A DNA stretch of 9,850 bases from Rhodocyclales bacterium (lineage in GTDB: Bacteria; Pseudomonadota; Gammaproteobacteria; Burkholderiales; Rhodocyclaceae): NCBI GenBank assembly GCA_021286885.1, contig JAJTBM010000076.1:1-9850 (forward strand), in the 5' to 3' direction. Positions 1 to 7,761 of the stretch are shown piece after piece. Position 1 is the stretch's first letter. Each line of letters opens with the position of its first letter. The position numbers and the translations under genes are program-made. The notes beneath the pieces were generated by a model, which was given only the letters and a program-made list of their open reading frames with translations, did not search any database and had not been told where the DNA came from.

Positions 1-1610
<1,610 letters not shown>

Positions 1611-1648
1611 TTGAAACAAAAAAGCCCTACCGCAGGGATAGGGCTTTT
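1611..1648 (-). terminator. Rho-independent terminator after rpmA
   Basis: On the minus strand a 10-bp perfect stem, AAAAGCCCTA pairing with TAGGGCTTTT around a 9-base loop, runs straight into six consecutive T residues and then GTTT. This is a textbook intrinsic terminator. It starts 18 bases downstream of the rpmA stop codon. The plus strand has only a four-T tail, so it is read mainly as a minus-strand signal. It separates the ribosomal protein pair from obgE-proB and could act as an incomplete terminator that lowers expression of the downstream genes. Confidence 0.9.
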
Positions 1649-1666
1649 GAGGCAAGCAGTCGGTGC

Positions 1667-1930
1667 TTATTCAGCAGCGGCGACGATGCTCACGGTGCGG
1701 CGCTTTTGGGCACCCTTCACAGCGAAGTTCACAACGCCGTCCACCAGGGCGAACAGGGTGTGATCCTTGCCGATGCCGACGTTTTCGCCGGGATGGTACT
1801 CGGTGCCACGCTGACGCACGATGATGTTGCCAGCCAGCACTGCTTGACCGCCGTAGCGCTTTACGCCAAGGCGTTTGCTTTCTGAGTCGCGACCGTTACG
1901 TGAACTGCCGCCAGCCTTTTTGTGTGCCAT
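1667..1930 (-). CDS. rpmA: 50S ribosomal protein L27
   Basis: L27 is a basic protein of the large ribosomal subunit whose N-terminal arm reaches the peptidyl-transferase centre. The 87-residue product begins [18 protein letters not shown], the diagnostic L27 opening, and contains LGVKRYGGQ and [13 protein letters not shown] (residues about 21-43), then [16 protein letters not shown]. The length is standard for proteobacteria, and the N-terminus lacks the cleaved extension seen in Firmicutes. The start is fixed by conservation and by AAGGAG at 1940-1945, 9 bases upstream. That ribosome binding site overlaps the rplU stop codon, so the two genes are probably translationally coupled with only 13 bp between them. 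A strong terminator follows. Confidence 0.98.
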   Translation of the reverse strand: MAHKKAGGSSRNGRDSESKRLGVKRYGGQAVLAGNIIVRQRGTEYHPGENVGIGKDHTLFALVDGVVNFAVKGAQKRRTVSIVAAAE

Positions 1931-1943
1931 GGTGCGTTACTCC

Positions 1944-2255
1944 TTAGGCGGAAATAGCTTCGATGCGAAGCTCGGTGTAGTTCTGACGATGACCTTGATG
2001 CTTTTGGTAGTGCTTACGACGACGCATCTTGAAGATCTTGATCTTGTCGTGACGGCCGTGGGAAACCACGGTGGCCTTCACCACAGCACCAGCAACCACG
2101 GGGGTGCCGATCTTGACAGACTCGCCTTCACCGACCATGAACACTTGGTCCAGGGTGATTTCCGAGCCCACGTCTGCCGGTATCTGTTCTACTTTGATTT
2201 TTTCGCCAGCGGTAACACGATACTGCTTACCGCCGGTTTTTACGACCGCGTACAT
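1944..2255 (-). CDS. rplU: 50S ribosomal protein L21
   Basis: L21 is an early-binding protein of the 50S subunit. The product, 103 residues from the ATG at 2255, starts [14 protein letters not shown], the L21 signature opening, and ends with the basic [16 protein letters not shown] segment followed by TELRIEAI, typical of the L21 C-terminus. The frame stays open upstream to 2312, but the conserved start at 2255 is correct: CGGAG lies 7 bases upstream, and the upstream extension would cross the -10 box at 2294-2299. It is the first gene of the rplU-rpmA unit and has its own near-consensus promoter. Confidence 0.98.
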   Translation of the reverse strand: MYAVVKTGGKQYRVTAGEKIKVEQIPADVGSEITLDQVFMVGEGESVKIGTPVVAGAVVKATVVSHGRHDKIKIFKMRRRKHYQKHQGHRQNYTELRIEAISA

Positions 2256-2293
2256 GGATGTACTCCGATTAAGGGTTTTACACAGAACGCGGC

Positions 2294-2322
2294 ATCTTAC
2301 AGATGTCTGCAAGCCCCGTCAA
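2294..2322 (-). promoter_or_regulatory. Sigma-70 type promoter of rplU-rpmA
   Basis: On the minus strand the -35 box TTGACG (2317-2322) and the -10 box TAAGAT (2294-2299) each differ from the bacterial consensus at a single position and are separated by an optimal 17 bases. Transcription should start near 2287, giving a leader of about 30 bases that includes the rplU ribosome binding site. The promoter fits the strong expression expected of ribosomal protein genes and separates them from the upstream glnS. Confidence 0.85.
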
Positions 2323-2376
2323 CCTGGCAAATGCCGGGCGGCGGGGCTGGCGGAGGCGTTGGAAGTGCTTGATATG

Positions 2377-2402
2377 CTGGAAATGGCGCTCAGCGCTTCC
2401 AG
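2377..2402 (-). other. Hairpin centred on the glnS stop codon
   Basis: The sequence forms an interrupted inverted repeat: CTGGAA, then ATG, GCGC, a three-base loop TCA, GCGC, TTCCAG. On the minus strand the loop is exactly the TGA stop codon of glnS. The inner 4-bp and outer 6-bp stems are separated by a one-sided three-base bulge. There is no T-run after it, so it is not a clear intrinsic terminator. It could limit read-through into rplU or protect the 3' end of the glnS mRNA. Confidence 0.45.
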
Positions 2403-4111
2403 GTATCGCGCAGGGTCACGGTGCGGTTGAACACCGGGGCGCCGTCCTGGCTGTCGATCCGGTCGGCCACGAAGTAGCCGTGGCGCTCGAACTGGAAGCG
2501 TTCTTCGGGCTTGGCGGCGCGCAGGGCGGGTTCCAGTTGGGCCTGGAGGGTGCGCAGGCTGTTGGGGTTGATGTCGTCCAGGAAGCTGCGTTCCAGGCCT
2601 TCGGCATCCCCTTCGCGCCGGGCGCCCGGGTTCGGGTGGGCGAACAGCCGGTCGTAGAGGCGCACTTCGGTGGCGTAGGCGTGGGCCACCGACACCCAGT
2701 GCAGGTTGCCCTTGACCTTGTAGTTGTCGGCGCCCGGGGTGCCAGACTTGGAGTCGGGCATGTATTCGCACAACACGGCGGTGATGTTGCCGTCGGCGTC
2801 TTTTTCGCAGCCGGTGCACTTCACCACATAGCCGTAGCGCAGCCGTGCCATGTTGCCCGGGTAGAGGCGGTGGTAGCCCTTGACCGGGGTTTCCATGAAG
2901 TCTTCGCGCTCGATCCAGAGTTCGCGGCTAAAGGGCATTTCCCGCTTGCCCAGCTCCGGGTGGAGCGGGTGGTTGGGGGCGTGGCAGCGCTCGCTCTGGC
3001 CTTCCGGGTAGTTGGTGATGATGAGCTTGATCGGATCAAGCACGGCCACCCGGCGCTCGGCGGCTTCGTTCAGGTGCTCGCGCATGCAGTCTTCGAGCAC
3101 GCTCATGTCGATCCAGGCGTCGGATTTGGAGACGCCGATGCGCTCGGTGAAGCGGCGGAAGCCTTCCGGGGTGAAGCCACGCCGGCGGGCACCCACCAGG
3201 GTGGGCAGGCGCGGGTCGTCCCAGCCGGCCACATGCTTTTCGTCCACGAGCTGAATCAGCTTGCGCTCGGAGAGCACCACATAGCTCAGGTTGAGGCGCG
3301 CAAATTCGATCTGGCGCGGCACCGGGCGGGGGAAGAAGCCGCCTTCGGCCAGGTTGTCCAGCAGCCAGTCGTAGAAGGGGCGCTGATCTTCGAACTCCAG
3401 GGTGCACACGGAGTGGGTGATGTCTTCGATCGCGTCTTCGATGGGGTGGGCGAAGGTGTACATCGGGTAGATGCACCAGGCGTCGCCGGTACGGTGGTGA
3501 TGGGCGTGGCGGATCCGGTAGAGGATGGGGTCGCGCAGGTTGATGTTGGGCGAGGCCATGTCGATCCGGGCGCGCAGCACGTGGGCGCCATCGGCAAATT
3601 CGCCGGCACGCATGCGCTCGAACAGTTCCAGGTTCTCGGCCACGCTGCGGTTGCGGTAGGGGCTGTCCTGGCCAGGGGCGGAGAGGGTGCCCCGGTAGGC
3701 GCGGATCTCGTCGGCGGAGAGCGAATCCACATAGGCCTTGCCGGCCATGATGAGGTGCTCGGCCATGGCGTACATCTTGTCGAAGTAGTCCGACGCAAAG
3801 TACAGGTGCTCGCCCCACTCGAAGCCCAGCCACTGGACAGCTTCGATGATGGCGTCCACGTATTCCTGGTCTTCCTTGGCGGGGTTGGTGTCGTCAAAGC
3901 GCAGGTGGCAGGCGCCGCCGTAGGCTTGGGCGAGGCCGAAGTTCAGGCAGATGCTCTTGGCATGTCCATAGTGCAGGTAGCCGTTGGGCTCCGGCGGAAA
4001 ACGGGTTTCGACGCGGCCGCCCCATTTTTCGAGGCGACGGTCCTCGTCAATGATGTTGCGGATGAAGTTGCTGGCTACGCTGTCATCGGCCGGGGGGGTC
4101 GGTGTGGTCAT
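2390..4111 (-). CDS. glnS: Glutaminyl-tRNA synthetase
   Basis: GlnRS charges tRNA-Gln with glutamine in the cytoplasm (class I, GlnRS/GluRS group). The 573-residue product carries the HIGH-type motif in [15 protein letters not shown] (39-53, HYGH at 47-50), [10 protein letters not shown] (71-80), a GWDDPRLPT block (296-304), IGVSKSD (325-331), [10 protein letters not shown] (465-474) and the C-terminal [12 protein letters not shown] (560-571), all GlnRS hallmarks that separate it from GluRS. It is slightly longer than the E. coli enzyme (about 554), partly through an insertion near 497-508. The KMSKS-type loop reads VLSERKL (279-285): the second lysine of the motif, MSK in E. coli, is glutamate here. 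The start ATG at 4111 has AAGG 9 bases upstream. The gene is divergent from the signalling operon and lies upstream of rplU on the same strand. Confidence 0.98.
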   Translation of the reverse strand: MTTPTPPADDSVASNFIRNIIDEDRRLEKWGGRVETRFPPEPNGYLHYGHAKSICLNFGLAQAYGGACHLRFDDTNPAKEDQEYVDAIIEAVQWLGFEWGEHLYFASDYFDKMYAMAEHLIMAGKAYVDSLSADEIRAYRGTLSAPGQDSPYRNRSVAENLELFERMRAGEFADGAHVLRARIDMASPNINLRDPILYRIRHAHHHRTGDAWCIYPMYTFAHPIEDAIEDITHSVCTLEFEDQRPFYDWLLDNLAEGGFFPRPVPRQIEFARLNLSYVVLSERKLIQLVDEKHVAGWDDPRLPTLVGARRRGFTPEGFRRFTERIGVSKSDAWIDMSVLEDCMREHLNEAAERRVAVLDPIKLIITNYPEGQSERCHAPNHPLHPELGKREMPFSRELWIEREDFMETPVKGYHRLYPGNMARLRYGYVVKCTGCEKDADGNITAVLCEYMPDSKSGTPGADNYKVKGNLHWVSVAHAYATEVRLYDRLFAHPNPGARREGDAEGLERSFLDDINPNSLRTLQAQLEPALRAAKPEERFQFERHGYFVADRIDSQDGAPVFNRTVTLRDTWKR

Positions 4112-4135
4112 CTGGTCTTACCTTGACGGGCATCG

Positions 4136-4150
4136 GGCGCCCTGGGCGCC
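4136..4150 (-). other. GC-rich hairpin in glnS leader
   Basis: GGCGCC (4136-4141), a three-base loop and GGCGCC (4145-4150) form a compact 6-bp all-GC stem in the presumed glnS 5' untranslated region, ending about 24 bases upstream of the start codon. It lacks a T-run, so it is not an obvious terminator. It might affect mRNA stability or translation; it could also be chance in GC-rich DNA. Confidence 0.4.
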
Positions 4151-4170
4151 GGGATCTGAAAAATCCGCCA

Positions 4171-4176
4171 ATTGTA
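4171..4176 (-). promoter_or_regulatory. Possible -10 box for glnS
   Basis: TACAAT on the minus strand matches the -10 consensus at five of six positions and sits in an otherwise GC-rich stretch. Transcription would start near 4164, giving a leader of about 53 bases. No good -35 box is visible at 16-18 bases, so the assignment rests on the -10 box and its position. Confidence 0.45.
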
Positions 4177-4410
4177 GCCCAAGCCGTGTCAGGCGCAGCA
4201 GGGTAGGCCGATGGTGGGGGGCTATTCGTTTTTCCCGGGTTACTGAAGTGGCGTATTTCTGTGAGACAAGTGCATAAGTTTGTCGCGCCCCGGGGTTTGG
4301 GGGTGGGCTCGGGCAAGCATAGTGCTTATGATGTGACAGTTTTTGCAAGCTGCAACATAGACGGTGTTTTTGTAGCCTTAAGGCTCGAATTAATAAATTT
4401 CATCGGTATT
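4177..4410. promoter_or_regulatory. Divergent intergenic region with three inverted repeats
   Basis: This region separates glnS from the rightward signalling operon and becomes AT-rich after about 4320. It holds three short inverted repeats: AAGCA-TAG-TGCTT (4315-4327), TTGCA-AGC-TGCAA (4343-4355) and a perfect 12-bp palindrome AGCCTTAAGGCT (4374-4385), with centres about 28 and 31 bp apart. The first two share the form NNGCA-N3-TGCNN. A weak promoter could use TTGTAG (4370-4375) and TAAATT (4394-4399), placing the palindrome in its spacer. TATGAT (4327-4332) is a better -10 match but has no -35 partner. The frame of the next gene is open through 4261-4410 but shows no recognisable conserved protein. 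Confidence 0.4.
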
Positions 4411-4974
4411 GTGTCTTTGAGGCTTTTGCCCCCCTGGGCATCTTCCGTGCTGTATGGCTGGGTCGGTGTTGTGCTGAGTGCCTGGGCGTATGCCAGTCCT
4501 CCGGCTGAGTATCAGCTCAAGGCGGCGTATATGCTCAACTTTGCACGGTTCATCGAATGGCCGGTTCAGCGTCTGCCGCCTGGTGCACCGTTGCGGGTGT
4601 GCGTATTGGGGCAGGATCCGTTTCATGGTGCGCTGGTGGCCCTGGAGGGGCGCGTGGTGCAAGGCCATGAGGTGCAGGTGCGTCAACTGGATGGTTTGGA
4701 ACCGGCCTCTGATTGTCATATGCTGTTCGTTGCCGAGTCGGAGCAAAGGCGTGTTGCGGCTGTGCTGCATCAGGTCGCAAACAAGGGTGTTCTCACCATC
4801 AGTGACATGGACGGTTTTGTACCCCAGGGCGGAAGCATCGGGTTTGTGCTTGAGGACAACCGGGTACGTTTCAATATTCATCAGGGGGTCTTGCTGTGGG
4901 ACAACCTGAGGGCCAGCGCCCAGCTGCTCAAGCTGGGGCGCCAGGTCGTCGGGGGAAGGAGCCCAGAGCCATGA
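4411..4974 (+). CDS. YfiR-family (DUF4154) periplasmic regulator
   Basis: YfiR in Pseudomonas is a periplasmic repressor of the membrane diguanylate cyclase YfiN. The mature part here follows the family pattern: [20 protein letters not shown] (32-51), [11 protein letters not shown] (61-71), [10 protein letters not shown] (102-111), GVLTISD (126-132), and [17 protein letters not shown] (140-156), ending QLLKLGR. I chose GTG 4411, which gives 187 residues with Arg4, a hydrophobic stretch (about 12-26) and an AYA-S cleavage site near 28, a good Sec signal peptide. No clear Shine-Dalgarno precedes it, and no ATG is available upstream; in-frame TTG codons at 4417 and 4426 are alternatives. Cys64 and Cys102 are spaced like a disulfide pair reported for P. 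aeruginosa YfiR (from memory), while the second pair is absent. The stop overlaps the kinase start as ATGA, so coupled expression and a shared function are likely. Family certain, exact ligand unknown. Confidence 0.9.
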   Translation: MSLRLLPPWASSVLYGWVGVVLSAWAYASPPAEYQLKAAYMLNFARFIEWPVQRLPPGAPLRVCVLGQDPFHGALVALEGRVVQGHEVQVRQLDGLEPASDCHMLFVAESEQRRVAAVLHQVANKGVLTISDMDGFVPQGGSIGFVLEDNRVRFNIHQGVLLWDNLRASAQLLKLGRQVVGGRSPEP

Positions 4975-7685
4975 TGCAGCCGCTACGGGATCAACCCATC
5001 GGGCGCAAGCTGCGTGCCGTGGTCAGCCTGAGTGTGCTGATTGCGCTGGCGGTGGGGTTTCTCACCATTTTCTTGAGTGAGTTGGAAGCCGAGGTGCGCC
5101 GTACCCGGGATGAGGCCCAGTTGCTGCTGGAAATCATGTCTGACGGGGCCGTGGCACCCCTGCGCTTCGATGATGCGCGGGTGGCCGAGGGCTTGCTGCT
5201 GTCTTTGCGCCATCACGAGCGGATTTCGGCCGCCGTGCTACTGCGTCCGGGGGGGGAAGTGTTTGCGGTGTATCCCCCCAGCTTGGCGGGCAATGCCGTG
5301 CGTTTGGCCGATTTGCAGCAGGCCGGTGGAGTGGGGCGCCCCCGTTGGTCGGCCCTCAGTCTGGCGGTGTCCGAGCGGATCGTGAGCGAGGGGGAGTCCC
5401 TGGGTTCCTTGGTCATCGAATTCAGCCTGCATGGATTGCTGCTGCGCCTGGCTTTATGGTGTGTATATGCCTTGCTGGGGGTGCTGCTGGCCTTGGGGGC
5501 GGCTTTTCTGCTGACCCGACGCATGCAGGCCATGATTACCGGGCCGATTCAGGGGTTGGCCCAGGTCATGCGGGCGGTGGGCCAGTCCAAGCGCTTCGAT
5601 CTGCGGGCACCGCGCAGTTATGCCGATGAGGTGGGTGAGCTGGTGGATGGCTTCAACCACATGCTGAGCGAAATTGCGCTGCGCGACCAGGAACTGCTGC
5701 GGCGGCGCGAGACCCTGAGCTCCGAGGTCGAAGCCCGCACCCGGGAGCTGCAGCAGGCCAAGGAGCAGGCAGAAGCCGCAAGCCTGGCCAAATCCCAGTT
5801 TCTGGCCAACATGAGCCACGAAATCCGCACACCCATGAATGGGGTGATGGGCATGATCGGGCTCCTGCGCCAGACGACGCTTGCGGAGCGGCAGCGACGT
5901 TTTGTGGATATGCTGGATCATTCGGCCAGAACCTTGATGGAAGTCATCAACGACGTGCTGGATGTCTCCAAGATAGAAGCAGGGCGCCTGGATTTGGAGG
6001 AGCGCCTGTTTTCGGTGCGTGAAAGCATTGATCAGGTCGTGGTGCCATTTGCCACCACGGCCCATGAAAAAGGGCTGTATCTGCGTCTGAGCGTTGACCG
6101 CAGTGTGCCGGAGTGGGCGCTGGGAGATGGATTGCGGGTGCGCCAAGTGCTGGGCAACCTGGTGTCCAATGCCCAGAAGTTTACCGAGCGGGGTGGTGTT
6201 GAGGTGAGCGCCCGCCGGGTGGCGAGCACCGTGCCAGAAGGACTTCGGCTGCGGATCGAGGTGCGGGATACGGGCATTGGCGTTCCGCCGGGGGCCCGCT
6301 TGTTTGAATCCTTTCATCAGGCCGATAACTCCATGGCGCGCCGCTTTGGTGGTACGGGCCTGGGTTTGTCCATTGCCCGTCAGTTGGTGGAGTTGATGGG
6401 CGGGCGCATCGGATACGAAAGCGCGCAGGGTCGAGGCTCCTGTTTTTGGGTGGAGTTCGAACTCAGGGAGTCCCAGGAGCCGGTACTTCCGCTGCTCCAG
6501 GGCAAGCGGGTGGTGCTGGCCATGGATGAAGGGTTCTTGCGCCAGGATCTGGCCGAGCGCCTGATTTTCAAGGGGGCGGAGCTGACATGGGTTCAGACTC
6601 GGGCTGAACTTGCCGAAATAATCGAACAGATAGGCCGGTGTGACTGGTTGATGGTGGCGGCCCGCTTTGATGGCGGCTTGGGGGTTCCCCTGCTGGATGA
6701 GCTTGAGCCCCTGGTGGGCCGGAGCCGACAGATTGTGCTCACCTCCCTAGAAGAACTCGAAACCTTCCCGCCCGGCCTAAAAGTGCTGACTGCACCCTTC
6801 AGTGGTCTGGAGCTGAACCAGGTGCTGACAGCGTCAGCCGAGGGTTTGGGGGGCAGCGAGGGGCGTAGTTGTCTGGGCGCCCATGTGCTGGTGGTTGAGG
6901 ATCATCCGGTCAACCGGGAGGTGGCCGTGGCCGTGCTGGAGTCCATGGGCTGCCGCGTTTCTCTGGCGGAGGATGGCCTTCAGGCGGTGGAGGTGTGCCG
7001 GCGTCAGACCTTCGATGCGGTGCTGATGGATATCCAGATGCCCGAAATGGATGGTCGTCAGGCTACCCGCCAGATTCGTACCGAGGCCAAGGCCTTGGGG
7101 CGTCCTCGGATACCCATCCTGGCCTTGACGGCGAATGCCTTGAAGGAAGACCGGGAGGCTTGTCTGGCGGCAGGCATGGATGATTATCTGGTCAAGCCGG
7201 TTTCCCGGCAGCAATTGATTCAAGTGCTGGGCAGATGGCTGTCTGGTGTTGATCTGGAAGCGGGTACTCCCGCAAAGGAGTCAGAGCAGGTGCAAAGTAA
7301 TGAAGAAACGGGCGAGTTGCCCGCCCTGGATCTGAATGTGTTGATGGGTTTGCCGGGGGTCAATGGCCGGCGCGACGCGCCTGTGCTGGCACGCCTGTTG
7401 CCGTTGTTCGTGAGCGAAACCCGCAGGAATGTCCAGGCCGTACAAGATGCTCTGGCGGCTGAAAACGCCGAAGAGATGCGTGCGCTGACCCACAAGATGA
7501 AGTCCAGCTGCATGGCCATTGGCGCGGTGCGGCTGGCGACCCGGGCACGGGTGCTTGATGAGCAGCTCAAGCAAGGCCATGTGGCGACGGCTGCGGATGT
7601 GGGCGCCATGGCCGAGGCCTGGGCTGCCTGCCTGAGCGCCCTGCAGGCCGAAGGCCTGTTGCAGCCTGAGCAGGTCGAACCCTGA
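4971..7685 (+). CDS. CHASE8-like hybrid histidine kinase with HPt domain
   Basis: An inner-membrane phosphorelay kinase of 904 residues. Order: membrane segment 14-36; periplasmic domain 37-154 resembling CHASE8 of YfiN (FDD at 66-68, then [19 protein letters not shown] at 85-103); membrane segment 155-182; HAMP 183-236; coiled coil 236-275; HisKA with His283 in [11 protein letters not shown]; HATPase with N box (LVSNAQKF, 397-404), G1 DTGIG (433-437), F box and G2 GGTGLGL (460-466); a degenerate receiver 510-625; a true receiver 637-758 with Glu643/Asp644, Asp687, Thr720 and Lys742; and HPt with His841 in THKMKSS. In the degenerate receiver Ala563 replaces the phospho-Asp and Ala608 the Lys. 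The start at 4971 rather than the upstream frame is supported by AAGGAG 9 bases before it and the ATGA overlap with the YfiR gene. The layout resembles BarA-type kinases. The input is probably controlled by the neighbouring YfiR-like protein (inference). Confidence 0.93.
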   Translation: MMQPLRDQPIGRKLRAVVSLSVLIALAVGFLTIFLSELEAEVRRTRDEAQLLLEIMSDGAVAPLRFDDARVAEGLLLSLRHHERISAAVLLRPGGEVFAVYPPSLAGNAVRLADLQQAGGVGRPRWSALSLAVSERIVSEGESLGSLVIEFSLHGLLLRLALWCVYALLGVLLALGAAFLLTRRMQAMITGPIQGLAQVMRAVGQSKRFDLRAPRSYADEVGELVDGFNHMLSEIALRDQELLRRRETLSSEVEARTRELQQAKEQAEAASLAKSQFLANMSHEIRTPMNGVMGMIGLLRQTTLAERQRRFVDMLDHSARTLMEVINDVLDVSKIEAGRLDLEERLFSVRESIDQVVVPFATTAHEKGLYLRLSVDRSVPEWALGDGLRVRQVLGNLVSNAQKFTERGGVEVSARRVASTVPEGLRLRIEVRDTGIGVPPGARLFESFHQADNSMARRFGGTGLGLSIARQLVELMGGRIGYESAQGRGSCFWVEFELRESQEPVLPLLQGKRVVLAMDEGFLRQDLAERLIFKGAELTWVQTRAELAEIIEQIGRCDWLMVAARFDGGLGVPLLDELEPLVGRSRQIVLTSLEELETFPPGLKVLTAPFSGLELNQVLTASAEGLGGSEGRSCLGAHVLVVEDHPVNREVAVAVLESMGCRVSLAEDGLQAVEVCRRQTFDAVLMDIQMPEMDGRQATRQIRTEAKALGRPRIPILALTANALKEDREACLAAGMDDYLVKPVSRQQLIQVLGRWLSGVDLEAGTPAKESEQVQSNEETGELPALDLNVLMGLPGVNGRRDAPVLARLLPLFVSETRRNVQAVQDALAAENAEEMRALTHKMKSSCMAIGAVRLATRARVLDEQLKQGHVATAADVGAMAEAWAACLSALQAEGLLQPEQVEP

Positions 7686-7701
7686 GCTTTGGCCGCATGT
7701 C

Positions 7702-7749
7702 CCACTTAGTGCGCCACTTAGTGCGCCACTTAGTTCTCCACTTAGGCCT
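7702..7749. repeat. Four 12-bp tandem repeats between kinase and regulator
   Basis: Four head-to-tail units: CCACTTAGTGCG twice exactly, then CCACTTAGTTCT and CCACTTAGGCCT. The first eight bases, CCACTTAG, are constant in all four, and the last four drift. Units one and two contain CAC-TTA-GTG, a small inverted repeat. The array fills most of the 76-bp gap between the kinase stop and the regulator start and ends at the regulator's ribosome binding site. Each unit carries TAG in the kinase reading frame (7707, 7719, 7731, 7743), so any read-through of the kinase TGA would stop at once. Confidence 0.85.
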
Positions 7750-7761
7750 GGAGGGTCGTTG

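Noticed and set aside
2256..2312. Upstream extension of rplU by 19 codons.
   Set aside because: It would run through the -10 box of the rplU promoter, and L21 proteins start at MYAVV with a good ribosome binding site.
2303..4126. A 607-codon plus-strand open frame over glnS.
   Set aside because: It is the antisense shadow of glnS with the low-complexity composition typical of reversed GC-rich coding sequence.
4334..4346. Sigma-54-like element (TGACA ... TTGC) before the YfiR-like gene.
   Set aside because: The invariant GG at -24 is GA here, and the spacing to the GC element is one base short, so it does not meet the consensus.
4261..4410. Possible N-terminal coding extension of the YfiR-like protein from GTG 4261.
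   Set aside because: It would put about 50 unrelated residues before a good signal peptide, and the AT-rich stretch with palindromes looks regulatory.
4896..4970. Upstream extension of the kinase frame by 25 codons.
   Set aside because: It overlaps the conserved end of the YfiR-like gene in another frame and has no good ribosome binding site, whereas ATG 4971 has AAGGAG at 9 bases and the ATGA overlap.
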